From positions 992,001 to 1,056,000 of the forward strand of contig NC_014150.1 in the NCBI RefSeq assembly GCF_000092845.1: a DNA stretch of 64,000 nucleotides, given 5' to 3'. The position numbers and the translations under genes are program-made. This document shows positions 1-9,008 of the stretch, piece by piece. The number at the start of each line of letters is the position of its first letter. The first letter of the stretch is position 1. The stretch comes from Brachyspira murdochii DSM 12563. GTDB lineage: Bacteria; Spirochaetota; Brachyspiria; Brachyspirales; Brachyspiraceae. The notes under the pieces were generated by a model. It searched no databases. It was not told where the DNA came from and saw nothing but the letters and a program-made list of their open reading frames with translations.

Positions 1-123
1 CATGTTATAATATTATAAGATTTTAATATAGATTTAACTGTAAAAAACTATATTGTTTACAGTATAAATAAATAGTATAATTAAAATTATAAAACATAAA
101 TTATAAAAAATAAAGATTGGAAT

Positions 124-1431
124 ATGAAAAACTTTTATTTAGAAAATTACGGCTGCCAAATGAATAAGGCAGATTCAAACAGTTTAATTAATTCACTCAT
201 GCAGGAAGGTTTTATACAAACAGAAAATTATGAAAATGCTGATAATATAATAATAAATACATGCAGTGTAAGAGCACATGCTGAAGAGAGAGTATTTTCA
301 AGAGTAAAACTATTTAATGCAAATAGAAAAAAGAATAAAAAAGACACAAAAATAATAATTATGGGCTGTATGGCTCAAACTTCAAAAGAAAAATTGGAAA
401 GTCTTGGGGTTAATAAAATATTTGATGTATATAACGAAGTAAATATAATAGATTATCTTAAAGACGAAGAAGTTTTTGTAAGGAAGTTTAATGATAATTA
501 CATATTTAATAAGTCATACGTAGATGAAGATAAGCCGCATAAGGCATTTATACCTATATCGCATGGCTGTAATAATTGGTGCACATACTGTATAGTACCT
601 CATACACGCGGTAAAATGGTAAGCAGAAAATCATACGAAATTATAGAAGAATTAAAAAGATTAATAGACGACGGAGCTAAAGAGATAACCCTTTTAGGGC
701 AGAATGTTAATTCATACGGGCTTGACATTGATAATGAGATTAATTTTACAGAATTATTATACAAAATTGATAAAGTTATTGATGAAAAAAGTAAAAATAA
801 AGTGTGGATAAGATTTTTAACTTCTCACCCGAAAGATTTTGATAAGGATTTAGCTGATGCTATATGGAATCTAAACAGTTTATGCAAGCATATACATTTA
901 CCTTTTCAAAGCGGTTCAGACAGAATATTAAAACTTATGAATAGAAAATATACAAAGGAAGAATATTTAACAAAAGTATCATATTTAAGAGATTATGCTA
1001 AAGATTTCCCTATTTCTACAGATGTAATAGTAGGTTATGCCGATGAAACAGAAGATGAATATAATGAAACATTAGAACTACTTGAAAGTATAGGTTTTGA
1101 AGAAGCATATTTATATAAATATTCTGAAAGAGAAGGCTCTATAGCATACAAGAAAAGAGTAGAATATGATAAAGCATCAGGGGCAAGAAGACTCACAAAA
1201 TTAGTAAATTATCAAAGAGAATTGGCTCAAAAACTATTAGCTAATCAGGTTGGTAAAAAAACTTCTGTTATGATAGATGATACAGCAAAAGATAATATGC
1301 ATTATTTATGCAGGAGTAAAGAAAACAGGATAATACTCATAAAAAAAGAAAAAGAACTTAATATGGGTGATATTTTTAATGCGGAAGTTGCCGAAATAAA
1401 AAGCCATACACTAATAGGAAAATTTATTTAA
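124..1431 (+). CDS. miaB: tRNA-2-methylthio-N6-dimethylallyladenosine synthase MiaB
   Basis: A 435-residue radical-SAM methylthiotransferase that adds a methylthio group to isopentenyl-adenosine at tRNA position 37. The N-terminal UPF0004 domain begins with ENYGCQMNKADS and carries further cluster cysteines in NTCSVRAHAEERV and MGCMAQ. The radical-SAM CxxxCxxC motif is seen as CNNWCTYC (Cys149, Cys153, Cys156) followed by PHTRGK, and a C-terminal TRAM-like region closes the protein. Length is usual for the family. The motif NTCSVRAHAEERV separates MiaB from RimO, which is encoded separately near 36.5-37.8 kb. The next gene starts 17 bp downstream in the same direction, so the two may be co-transcribed. 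Confidence 0.96.
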   Translation: MKNFYLENYGCQMNKADSNSLINSLMQEGFIQTENYENADNIIINTCSVRAHAEERVFSRVKLFNANRKKNKKDTKIIIMGCMAQTSKEKLESLGVNKIFDVYNEVNIIDYLKDEEVFVRKFNDNYIFNKSYVDEDKPHKAFIPISHGCNNWCTYCIVPHTRGKMVSRKSYEIIEELKRLIDDGAKEITLLGQNVNSYGLDIDNEINFTELLYKIDKVIDEKSKNKVWIRFLTSHPKDFDKDLADAIWNLNSLCKHIHLPFQSGSDRILKLMNRKYTKEEYLTKVSYLRDYAKDFPISTDVIVGYADETEDEYNETLELLESIGFEEAYLYKYSEREGSIAYKKRVEYDKASGARRLTKLVNYQRELAQKLLANQVGKKTSVMIDDTAKDNMHYLCRSKENRIILIKKEKELNMGDIFNAEVAEIKSHTLIGKFI

Positions 1432-1448
1432 ATTATAAGGTTAATTTT

Positions 1449-2057
1449 ATGACTTACTTAGAATACAGCTTTAATGAAAATAGCGGCAGAGAGAACTCAA
1501 GAAAAACATTAGAAAATATTATACTTTCTATGGCTAATACTCATTATAATAAAAATAACCTTACTATAGAGAGAGCGGAAAATAAAAAACCTTATTTCAA
1601 AAATGAAAATATATATTTCAACGGCACTCATACTTCAGATTTATTTGCTTCTGTTATGAGTGAAGATTATGATGTAGGGATAGATGCAGAAAAAATAAAA
1701 AAAAGAGATTTTTTTGATATAGCAAAAGAATATTTTTATGAAAGCGAAATTAAATATCTTGAGAATACTCACAAATTGGAAATAGATTTTTTTACTATAT
1801 GGACAATAAAAGAAGCGTATATAAAAATGCTTGGGAAAACTATATTCGATATAAAAAATGCTCCGGAAGTTGATTTAATTGAAAGAGTAATAAAAAATGC
1901 TGATGATATATTTTTTGCTTCTTTTATACTTGATGACTTATATATAATAAGCATATGCCTTAATACTAAAAATGAAGTTAATCTAAGTCTTAAAGATTTT
2001 AATTTAAATATGCTATTTACCTACCCTACTTTGCCAAATATTGATATAAAAATATAA
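1449..2057 (+). CDS. 4'-phosphopantetheinyl transferase (Sfp-like)
   Basis: A 202-residue protein of the 4'-phosphopantetheinyl transferase superfamily, which moves the phosphopantetheine arm of CoA onto a serine of carrier proteins. The two signature motifs are visible: GIDAE (residues 77-81, Mg-binding Asp/Glu) and WTIKEAYIK (118-126, catalytic Glu/Lys). The N-terminal part is divergent, so it could serve either fatty-acid ACP or a specialised carrier protein. The start is preceded by AAGG. It follows miaB closely, probably in one transcript, but no carrier protein or synthase gene is visible nearby. Confidence 0.88.
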   Translation: MTYLEYSFNENSGRENSRKTLENIILSMANTHYNKNNLTIERAENKKPYFKNENIYFNGTHTSDLFASVMSEDYDVGIDAEKIKKRDFFDIAKEYFYESEIKYLENTHKLEIDFFTIWTIKEAYIKMLGKTIFDIKNAPEVDLIERVIKNADDIFFASFILDDLYIISICLNTKNEVNLSLKDFNLNMLFTYPTLPNIDIKI

Positions 2058-2150
2058 ATTTTATTAGTATTGACTTTTTTAATTCAAAAATATAAACTTG
2101 TATTACTTAGTGGGATTTGTTATGTTTTTTAATTTTACTAAGGAGTATTT

Positions 2151-3149
2151 ATGATAAATAGAATATTTTTAATACTATTTGCTTTATCATTCAGCAATAT
2201 TTTATTATCTCAGGATATTTCTTTTAAAGTTACTGGAATATCCGGAATAGCTTTTATAGAAAAAACAGATATAAATAAATCATTGAGAGCCTTCAGAGGA
2301 AGCGAAATACATAAAGAATACAGATTAAGGACAATTTCTAATACTCAAGTTGAACTTACTTTAAGCAGAAGAGGCGATAAAGTAGGAGAAATTATAGTTC
2401 CTCAAAATACTATAATACTTGTTAATCCTCCGCTTACAAAAGATGATAATACAATTTCATTATCATTATTAGGAGGATATATAAGTGTTTATATAGAAAA
2501 AAATATGGGAGTTTCTATTGAAATACATACAGCAAATACATCTTCTATAGTAAAAGGAACGGAATTTGAAGTAGCATTTGCTGAAAACGGCTCTAGTATC
2601 GTTATTCTTAAAGACGGAAATGTTGATATTGTTACAGATAATGATGAAACTATATTAAAGCCTAGAGAAGCATATATAAATACGATAGATAATAATTATA
2701 AAGTAATTAATCAAAACTCTGACAGCGATCCTATAGTATTTTTAAATAAAGGCGAAGAAGCTTCCAGAGAAAATTTTTTATCTACAATAGAAAATTTAAT
2801 GAATGCTATGGAAAATATACCAAATAACAATAATAACTATAATTTTGTTTCATTTACAAGTACAGAAATAGAAGAAAATGAGAAGAAAATAAAAGAGCTT
2901 GAATTAAAACAGCAGAGAATGACAGCAGCAAATGAAGGATATTACAATACCATAATAAAATTAATTAATTTAAACTCTGATAATAGAAATGAGATGATAT
3001 CATATGCAAGAAAGTCATTAAGCATATATATGGCCAATCAGAGAGCTATATCAAAAATGAATAATGCTGTTTATAAAACAAGAGAAAAATTTGATAGAAT
3101 AAGAAAGAAATTTGATGATAGAATGAGTGCTTCAGCATATAATAATTAA
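2151..3149 (+). CDS. exported FecR-domain protein
   Basis: A 332-residue protein with an N-terminal signal peptide (hydrophobic stretch after MINR, ending near LLSQ). Residues of about 25-180 read as a FecR-type beta domain: a short sequence about ionic/repetitive strands, then HTANTSSIVKGTEFEVAF and ILKDGNVDIV, which match the FecR pattern of a periplasmic scaffold. The C-terminal third is charged and helical (EENEKKIKELELKQQR), probably coiled coil. There is a good AAGGAG site before the ATG. No sigma/FecA partner lies beside it, so it is probably a structural or binding protein and not a classical iron regulator. Its stop codon overlaps the stop of the convergent gene. Confidence 0.75.
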   Translation: MINRIFLILFALSFSNILLSQDISFKVTGISGIAFIEKTDINKSLRAFRGSEIHKEYRLRTISNTQVELTLSRRGDKVGEIIVPQNTIILVNPPLTKDDNTISLSLLGGYISVYIEKNMGVSIEIHTANTSSIVKGTEFEVAFAENGSSIVILKDGNVDIVTDNDETILKPREAYINTIDNNYKVINQNSDSDPIVFLNKGEEASRENFLSTIENLMNAMENIPNNNNNYNFVSFTSTEIEENEKKIKELELKQQRMTAANEGYYNTIIKLINLNSDNRNEMISYARKSLSIYMANQRAISKMNNAVYKTREKFDRIRKKFDDRMSASAYNN

Positions 3150-4591
3150 TAATCAAATATATTTTTTATTTCCGAATATTTTCTAAGTTTAGATATATAA
3201 AAATTTCTGTCATATTCTGCTAAAAGTATCTTAGCCCTATTTATAAACTCATCTTCATCATAAACTATTAAATCTATATAAATATTATTTATACCAATGG
3301 CTCCGCCAAGTAAAAGCCCTATATCCTTTCCCCTATAACCCAAAACTTCCTTTTCTAATCTTTCAAGTATCTCATATCTTTCATTAAGTATTTCTCTTCT
3401 TATCTCATCATTATCATTTTCATCATCATAAGTATAACTTAAAAACAAAGCCCTTGCACCGCATTTTGATATTTCTACTATATCATAAACATTTTCATTA
3501 TAATAATCATTAATAGTTTCATAATATAAAGTATTTCCAGCTATTATGTCATACCTAAGTATATCAATATTTTTAGGTTCAAAAGTATATGAAAAATACT
3601 GTTTTAGAGGATCTCTTATAAATTCTTTTCTGTAAAACTGTAATGTCTTTTTTATATACTCTTCAAGTTCTGTAAGAGATATCATATTATATAGTTTATT
3701 GCTGCTTATATCAACATATCTTATATATATCCTAGACAATCCCTCCCCTATAGAATTTTCCATCATAATAAAAAATATATTATACGCTTCTTCTTTATCC
3801 AAATTATTTAATTCCGTATTATAAAATATCAAATCGAATTTATCATTTTCTTCATCAAACTCTATTTTTATAAGAACTTCCTGCATTTCTATCTTTTTAT
3901 TTTGAACCTCTATAGAAAAATTAATCCCCTCAGAACTAGGAAGATAAGGCAAAAAAGTCCATTTTTCTTTTAATTTATAAGGCATAGAAGATATTACTTT
4001 AGGTATAAGATAAAAAAGATAATTTTTCCCGTCTACAGTAAAAATAAACTCATAATTTTTATTAATATTAAATGATATATTATCTGATATAATTTTAACT
4101 CCGCTTGAAACAAAATTAACCAAATCATCATGATTATTTTCAATCATACTTGAAATATATGCTTCATTTTCTTCAAACCATTTCCAAAATAGATTAATTC
4201 TTTCTATAAAATTTATACCATTATCATCATCTTCAAAACATAAAGTATATAATCTTTTAGCTGATTCTTCTATTTCTATATTTTTATGTCCGTCCATAAG
4301 TTCTATAGTTTTATAAAAATATTGTTTTGCTTTATCTTTTTCATTTTTATAAAAATAAGAATACCCTGCCCTGAAATTCCATAAAGGATCATCTATTCCG
4401 TCCTCTCTAATATACATAAGATTATCCAATGCTTCATCATAATTTTGAGTATTATTCAAAGCCCTTGCAAGTAATGATATAGCATCATAATCTCTCTCTG
4501 ATTCCTCCATAGAATATACAATCTCTATTATTCTATAATGTTCGTCATTATTATGTAAAGTCTCTATTTTTTCTAATAATTTTTTATCCAT
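3146..4591 (-). CDS. TPR-containing hypothetical protein
   Basis: A 481-residue acidic cytoplasmic protein without signal peptide. The first roughly 110 residues form two to three tetratricopeptide-like repeats (for example DAISLLARALNNTQNYDEAL and PLWNFRAGYSYFYKNEKDKA). The remainder is a larger globular region with no family I recognise; its end carries GLLLGGAIGINNIYIDLIVYD. The TPR part suggests a protein-protein interaction role, but the function is unknown. The gene converges on the FecR-domain gene and the two stop codons overlap by four bases. Confidence 0.7.
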   Translation of the reverse strand: MDKKLLEKIETLHNNDEHYRIIEIVYSMEESERDYDAISLLARALNNTQNYDEALDNLMYIREDGIDDPLWNFRAGYSYFYKNEKDKAKQYFYKTIELMDGHKNIEIEESAKRLYTLCFEDDDNGINFIERINLFWKWFEENEAYISSMIENNHDDLVNFVSSGVKIISDNISFNINKNYEFIFTVDGKNYLFYLIPKVISSMPYKLKEKWTFLPYLPSSEGINFSIEVQNKKIEMQEVLIKIEFDEENDKFDLIFYNTELNNLDKEEAYNIFFIMMENSIGEGLSRIYIRYVDISSNKLYNMISLTELEEYIKKTLQFYRKEFIRDPLKQYFSYTFEPKNIDILRYDIIAGNTLYYETINDYYNENVYDIVEISKCGARALFLSYTYDDENDNDEIRREILNERYEILERLEKEVLGYRGKDIGLLLGGAIGINNIYIDLIVYDEDEFINRAKILLAEYDRNFYISKLRKYSEIKNIFDY

Positions 4592-4695
4592 TCCTAATAG
4601 CCCTATAAATATATTACAATACTTTTACAAAAAAATCTATTTATTATAATATATTAATTTATTTGTAAGTTAGTATCAGTTTTTTGTTTTTATGC

Positions 4696-4724
4696 TTGAC
4701 AAAATTATATTATTGTAGTATCAT
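4696..4724 (+). promoter_or_regulatory. sigma-70 promoter for rplU-prp-rpmA
   Basis: TTGACA at 4696-4701 and TATCAT at 4719-4724 are separated by 17 bp. The rplU start lies 57 bp downstream of the -10 element, leaving a leader with a GGAG site at 4769-4772. This is the only good promoter seen before the ribosomal protein genes. Confidence 0.7.
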
Positions 4725-4781
4725 ATGTTACTCATAGTACTGTAAAAAATAAAAATATATATAAATTGGAGATAAGCTATA

Positions 4782-5093
4782 ATGTATGCAATTGTAGAAG
4801 TAAAAGGCAAACAATATAAGGTAGAAAAAGGCCAGGATATCTTAGTAGAATATCTAGGCGATGAAGCTAAAGATGCTCCGGAAATAAAAACACTGCTTCT
4901 CAAAAAAGATGATGAAAGTGTTTTAGTGGGTACTCCTTATGTTGAAGGCGTAAAAGTAAGTTCTAAAATAATAGAAATGATGAAAGGCGATAAAGTAGTT
5001 ATAGGAAAACATAAAAGAAGAAAAGACTACAGAAGAAAAACAGGTCATAGACATAAATACCATAAAATCACTATTGAAGATATATCTCTTTAA
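4782..5093 (+). CDS. rplU: 50S ribosomal protein L21
   Basis: A 103-residue protein, the standard L21 length. It begins MYAIVEVKGKQYKVEKGQ and ends with the basic rRNA-binding region KHKRRKDYRRKTGHRHKYHKI, diagnostic of L21, which binds 23S rRNA in the large subunit. It is the first gene of rplU-prp-rpmA. The stop codon TAA shares one base with the ATG of prp, indicating translational coupling. A GGAG site lies nine bases before the start. Confidence 0.98.
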   Translation: MYAIVEVKGKQYKVEKGQDILVEYLGDEAKDAPEIKTLLLKKDDESVLVGTPYVEGVKVSSKIIEMMKGDKVVIGKHKRRKDYRRKTGHRHKYHKITIEDISL

Positions 5094-5449
5094 TGGCTTC
5101 TTTTGTTCATATAGTTTATAATAGTAATTCTATTATGAAATGTATAACAGTTGAAGGTCATGCTGGTATAAAAAAGTTCGGCGAAGGTTATGAGGTTTGT
5201 ATAGCTTTAAGCGTACTTACTCAGGCTATGTACAAAGCCCTTTTATCAACTATTGGAAAAAAATTCCTGCAATATAAGAAAGATGACGGGCTTTTAAGTT
5301 TAGAGTTAATCAATTTTGATAAGCTTGATACTGATAAAATAAAAGAATATGAATTAGTTAGTAATGGATATTTGATAGGTATAAAATCTTTAATTAAAGA
5401 GTATCCTGATTTTATAAAATATAAAGAGGAGTATAAAAATGGCACATAA
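5093..5449 (+). CDS. prp: ribosomal-processing cysteine protease Prp (YsxB family)
   Basis: A 118-residue member of the Prp/YsxB family encoded between L21 and L27, the usual place. The catalytic dyad is present: His23 in VEGHAG and Cys36 in [11 protein letters not shown], corresponding to the His/Cys pair of Staphylococcus Prp. In Firmicutes this enzyme removes an N-terminal extension from L27. Here the neighbouring L27 begins directly with MAHKKGGG and has no such extension, so the substrate is unclear. The start overlaps the rplU stop by one base and the end overlaps rpmA by 11 bases. Confidence 0.9.
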   Translation: MASFVHIVYNSNSIMKCITVEGHAGIKKFGEGYEVCIALSVLTQAMYKALLSTIGKKFLQYKKDDGLLSLELINFDKLDTDKIKEYELVSNGYLIGIKSLIKEYPDFIKYKEEYKNGT

Positions 5450-5693
5450 AAAAGGCGGAGGAAGTTCCAAAAACGGACGCGACAGCCAATCTAAACGCTT
5501 AGGTGTTAAAGTTTACGGCGGTCAAAAAGTTATATCAGGCAACATTATAGTTAGACAACGCGGTACTCAGTTCCATGCAGGAAACAATGTTGATATAGGC
5601 AGAGATCATACTATATTCGCTACCGCTTCTGGTTATGTTAAGTTCCATACTAACAAATTTGGAAAGAAAACTATTTCAGTTGTTGCTGAATAA
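5439..5693 (+). CDS. rpmA: 50S ribosomal protein L27
   Basis: An 84-residue L27, with [22 protein letters not shown] at its N terminus and the conserved [10 protein letters not shown] and GRDHTIFA segments. The N terminus of L27 reaches the peptidyl-transferase centre. The ATG is preceded by AGAGGAG at a good distance. The in-frame codons upstream run to a TGA at 5406 and contain no ATG, GTG or TTG, so there is no room for the cleavable extension found in Prp-processed L27. It is the last gene of the unit and is followed by a terminator. Confidence 0.98.
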   Translation: MAHKKGGGSSKNGRDSQSKRLGVKVYGGQKVISGNIIVRQRGTQFHAGNNVDIGRDHTIFATASGYVKFHTNKFGKKTISVVAE

Positions 5694-5723
5694 TTAAAAT
5701 AATTTTTTATTTGATAAAATTTG

Positions 5724-5757
5724 ATATCTCAGTTAATTTTAACTGGGATATTTTTTT
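5724..5757 (+). terminator. intrinsic terminator after rpmA
   Basis: A 13-bp stem (ATATCTCAGTTAA with TTAACTGGGATAT, one G-T wobble) with a two-base loop is followed by a run of T. It closes the ribosomal unit before the restriction-modification genes. Confidence 0.85.
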
Positions 5758-5804
5758 AATATATTTATCCAGTAAAAATATAAAAATTAATAACTATATA
5801 AAAG

Positions 5805-6551
5805 ATGATTAACAAAGAAGAATTAAAAGAAATACAAGAAATAGAATCTAAATATTATATGATTCCTCTAATTAAAAGACTAAGTAATTATGCAATAAAT
5901 AATAATTGGATATTAGCTTTCAACTACTTATATAATGTTATAGTAGATTCCAAAGAAGATGTTGAAATATTAATAGAAAATCGTATTAAAAATAATGAAA
6001 TAAAAGACAAAAGTCAAGCAAGAAAATCAATAGCAGGTAATGCATTTCAATCTATATTAATATATACATTTCTTAAATGTAAAGAAAATAACTTAATAAG
6101 AAATGATATTTTTATAACATCTAAAAAAAATAAATTAGATTTCCTAAATGATTTATATACAATAAAAGTTGGTGAAGAAACTCAAAAACCAGATTGTGAT
6201 ATTGTAATATATAAATTGGATAAAACTAATAATTTACAATCATGCTTAATACTATCTTTAAAGACTTCATTAAGAGAAAGAGCAGGTCAAACTTATAAGT
6301 GGAAATTGTTAATGGAAATAGCAATAGATGATAGTAATAAGATTAAAGATAAATATGAATTAGAATACAATCCAAAGGTAAAACCTTATGTTGGATTTGT
6401 CACAGTAAATTTTTATAATGAAATAAATAATCCACAGCAAAGAGGAATGTTTAAATTTTTTGATAAAGCTTTTATAGCAAAACAATTAGATAATTATAGT
6501 TTTATATCCCCTCTTTCAAGTATAGTCGATTTTTTAAATAAGGATTTTTAA
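5805..6551 (+). CDS. putative type II restriction endonuclease (BsaWI-like)
   Basis: A 248-residue protein immediately upstream of a DNA methyltransferase. Visible features resemble the PD-(D/E)xK nucleases of the BsaWI-type group: a helix with AGNAFQ (residues 77-82), an acidic strand KPDCDIVIY (128-136) and the core strand SLKTSLRERAGQT (151-163), whose Lys153 would be the catalytic lysine. The partner methylase supports the assignment. Codon choice is very AT-rich, around a fifth to a quarter GC by eye in places, and lower than in the flanking genes. The ribosome-binding site is weak. The cut site cannot be read from the sequence; a CCGG-containing target is only a guess from the family resemblance. 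Confidence 0.72.
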   Translation: MINKEELKEIQEIESKYYMIPLIKRLSNYAINNNWILAFNYLYNVIVDSKEDVEILIENRIKNNEIKDKSQARKSIAGNAFQSILIYTFLKCKENNLIRNDIFITSKKNKLDFLNDLYTIKVGEETQKPDCDIVIYKLDKTNNLQSCLILSLKTSLRERAGQTYKWKLLMEIAIDDSNKIKDKYELEYNPKVKPYVGFVTVNFYNEINNPQQRGMFKFFDKAFIAKQLDNYSFISPLSSIVDFLNKDF

Positions 6552-6554
6552 TAT

Positions 6555-7793
6555 ATGTATAATTCTTTTTACAATCAAAAATATGACTTTAAAGAAATTA
6601 CATATTCTAAATCATTTCCCAATTTACATAAATATCCAGCTGCTATGCTTCCTCAAATAGGTATAGAAATATTAAATGAGTTAAACATAAAAAATGGTAA
6701 ATTATTAGATCCATATTGTGGCAGTGGTTCCTCTTTTATATCAGCATTAGAATCTAATATATACAATTTTGAAGGATATGACTATAACCCATTGGCAATA
6801 CTAATATGCAAAGTAAAATTTACTAAAATAGATATAAATATGCTCATTAAAGAATATAATCTTATAAAAAATAAAATTAATAGCAAAAATTATTTTGATA
6901 GTGTAAAAGATAAATTATATGACTACATTCCAACTTTTAAAAATATGGAATATTGGTACTCAGAAAATGTAAAAATAAAACTTGCATTGCTAAAGTGTAT
7001 AATTTCGGATATTAAAAATAATGATAATATTAAAGATTTTATATTGCTTACATTTTTAGAAACAGTTAGAACATTTTCTTATACAAGAAATAATGAATTT
7101 AAATTATATAGAATAAAAAATGAAGATATAATATCTTTTAATGAAGATGTTAATTCTTATTTTTTAACTAGATTAATGACTAATATAGAATTTTATAAAA
7201 ATTATTATTATAAATATTTTAATAATAAAATTAATGCTGTATTTTATAATGAAGCCTTTTCAAATAAAGAAAAAAAATTTAATGTTGTATTAACTAGTCC
7301 TCCTTATGGAGATAGTAAAACTACTGTTGCATATGGTCAATTCTCTTTCTTTGCTAATTTATGGCTTGGTAACAATGATGCTAGAAAAATAGATAATATG
7401 CTAATGGGAGGAAAAAATAAAAAACAATTACTAAATGATTCTATAATATCAGAACAAATTTATAATATTAATAAGATAGATAAAAAAAGAGCTTTAGAAG
7501 TATCATCATTTTATATTGATTTAAGAGATTCAATTAAAATTGTTTCAAACAGCATACTTGATGGAGGTTATGCTATATATATTGTTGGAAATAGAGTTGT
7601 AAAAAATGAATATTTAAATACTGATAAATTTATAGCTGAGAGTTTTGAAAGAGAAAATCTAAAACATTTATTTACTTATAAAAGGATAATAAGCAACAAA
7701 AGAATGCCGCTTAAAAATTCTCCAACAAATAAAAAAGGATTATTATCAAATACTATGACAGAAGAATTTATAGTTGTACTTAGAAAAAGCTAG
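6555..7793 (+). CDS. site-specific DNA methyltransferase, probably cytosine-N4
   Basis: A 412-residue SAM-dependent DNA methyltransferase. An N-terminal LHKYPAAMLPQ motif (residues 24-34) is followed by the SAM-binding motif DPYCGSG (52-58), a long middle region that could hold the target-recognition domain, and the catalytic motif TSPPYGDS (247-254). The TSPPY form is most common in cytosine-N4 enzymes. The C terminus (KRIISNKRMPLKNSPT and EEFIVVLRK) also matches this group. The gene starts three bases after the endonuclease stop, so the two form an operon that protects host DNA and cuts foreign DNA. Base composition is as AT-rich as the endonuclease, consistent with joint acquisition. Confidence 0.88.
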   Translation: MYNSFYNQKYDFKEITYSKSFPNLHKYPAAMLPQIGIEILNELNIKNGKLLDPYCGSGSSFISALESNIYNFEGYDYNPLAILICKVKFTKIDINMLIKEYNLIKNKINSKNYFDSVKDKLYDYIPTFKNMEYWYSENVKIKLALLKCIISDIKNNDNIKDFILLTFLETVRTFSYTRNNEFKLYRIKNEDIISFNEDVNSYFLTRLMTNIEFYKNYYYKYFNNKINAVFYNEAFSNKEKKFNVVLTSPPYGDSKTTVAYGQFSFFANLWLGNNDARKIDNMLMGGKNKKQLLNDSIISEQIYNINKIDKKRALEVSSFYIDLRDSIKIVSNSILDGGYAIYIVGNRVVKNEYLNTDKFIAESFERENLKHLFTYKRIISNKRMPLKNSPTNKKGLLSNTMTEEFIVVLRKS

Positions 7794-7794
7794 T

Positions 7795-7822
7795 TTGACA
7801 TTTTCTATCATTTTAGTATAAT
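7795..7822 (+). promoter_or_regulatory. sigma-70 promoter for selD
   Basis: TTGACA at 7795-7800, a 16-bp spacer and a perfect TATAAT at 7817-7822 lie directly after the methyltransferase stop codon. The selD ATG at 7853 is 30 bp downstream. Confidence 0.8.
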
Positions 7823-7852
7823 TTTAAATAATATTTTTTATAGGTGTTTATT

Positions 7853-8929
7853 ATGTCAAATATTACAAATAATTCGGAAGAAAATAAAGAACAAATTCAG
7901 CTTTTATCATGTGCTTTGGAAGGAGGCTGTTCAGCTAAAATTCCTCCAGACCTGCTTGAAAAAACTCTAGCTCCAATAATGCAGACTAAGGTAGACTCTA
8001 ATCTACTTTCTGATGTAGATATAGGAGATGATGCGGGAGTTTATAAAATCTCTGATGATAATGCTATAATATTTACAGTAGACTATTTCCCTCCTGTTAT
8101 AGCAGACCCTTACGGATTTGGTCAGATTGCTGCCTGCAATGCCATAAGTGATATATACGCTATGGGAGGAGAACCTAAACTAGCTTTAAATATCACAATG
8201 TTTCCTAAAGATGATTCATTAAATATATTAGCAAGCATATTAAAAGGCGGTCAGGATAAGGCTGCAGAAGCAGGAGTATTGGTTGTAGGAGGACATACTA
8301 TAACAGACACCAATGTAAAATATGGAATGGCTGTTGTAGGCTTTGCTAATCCTAATAAAATTACAACAAATGCTGCTGCTAAAGAAGGAGATATAATTAT
8401 ACTTACTAAACCGCTTGGTACAGGTGCTTGTCTTGCTGCTATGAGGCAGGGACTTATAAAAGAAGAAGATATAAAAGATGTTTTTAACTCTATGAAAACA
8501 TTAAACAAAAAAGCATGTGCTGTTATGAACAAATATAATGTTAAATGTGCTACTGATATTACAGGATTTGGACTTATAGGACATTCATACAAAATGGCTA
8601 AAGCAAGCGATGTTACAATAGAAATACAGTTATCTGCTTTACCTATGTTTAATAAAAGCTATGAAGTACTTGATATGGGCTGCATACCTGGTGCTGCTTT
8701 TACTAATATGCGTTATGTAGGGGAAAATATATTAGCAGATGATGATGTTGACTATAATTTAAAAATGCTCTCTTTTGACCCTCAGACAGCAGGAGGTTTA
8801 TTTATATGTGCTGATAAAAATAATGCAGAAAATATTCTTGCTGATTTATGGAGAGAAGGAATTGACTGTGCTTCCATAATAGGTAAAGTTCATAAAAAAG
8901 AAAAAGAATACATACATTTGGTTAAATAA
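7853..8929 (+). CDS. selD: selenide, water dikinase (selenophosphate synthetase)
   Basis: This enzyme makes selenophosphate from selenide and ATP, the selenium donor for selenocysteine and selenouridine. The catalytic region reads EGGCSAKIPP; its Cys and Lys align with Cys17 and Lys20 of the E. coli enzyme, so this is the cysteine form and not a selenoprotein. GDDAGVY and GGHTITD are typical of the AIR-synthase-like fold. A longer frame opens with GTG at 7844, but AGGTG at 7842-7846 is a ribosome-binding site six bases before the ATG at 7853, so I choose that start (358 residues). No other selenium gene is seen in the window, so the use of selenophosphate cannot be judged here. Confidence 0.95.
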   Translation: MSNITNNSEENKEQIQLLSCALEGGCSAKIPPDLLEKTLAPIMQTKVDSNLLSDVDIGDDAGVYKISDDNAIIFTVDYFPPVIADPYGFGQIAACNAISDIYAMGGEPKLALNITMFPKDDSLNILASILKGGQDKAAEAGVLVVGGHTITDTNVKYGMAVVGFANPNKITTNAAAKEGDIIILTKPLGTGACLAAMRQGLIKEEDIKDVFNSMKTLNKKACAVMNKYNVKCATDITGFGLIGHSYKMAKASDVTIEIQLSALPMFNKSYEVLDMGCIPGAAFTNMRYVGENILADDDVDYNLKMLSFDPQTAGGLFICADKNNAENILADLWREGIDCASIIGKVHKKEKEYIHLVK

Positions 8930-8956
8930 ACTATTAATAAATAAATTTTTATTAAA

Positions 8957-8998
8957 AAGCCTGCAAAGTATAAAAAATACAATGCAGGTCTTTTTATT
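8957..8998 (+). terminator. intrinsic terminator after selD
   Basis: CCTGCA at 8960-8965 pairs with TGCAGG at 8983-8988, extended outward by A-T pairs, and is followed by a T-rich tract. The loop is 17 bases. Confidence 0.75.
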
Positions 8999-9008
8999 TT
9001 TTATATAT

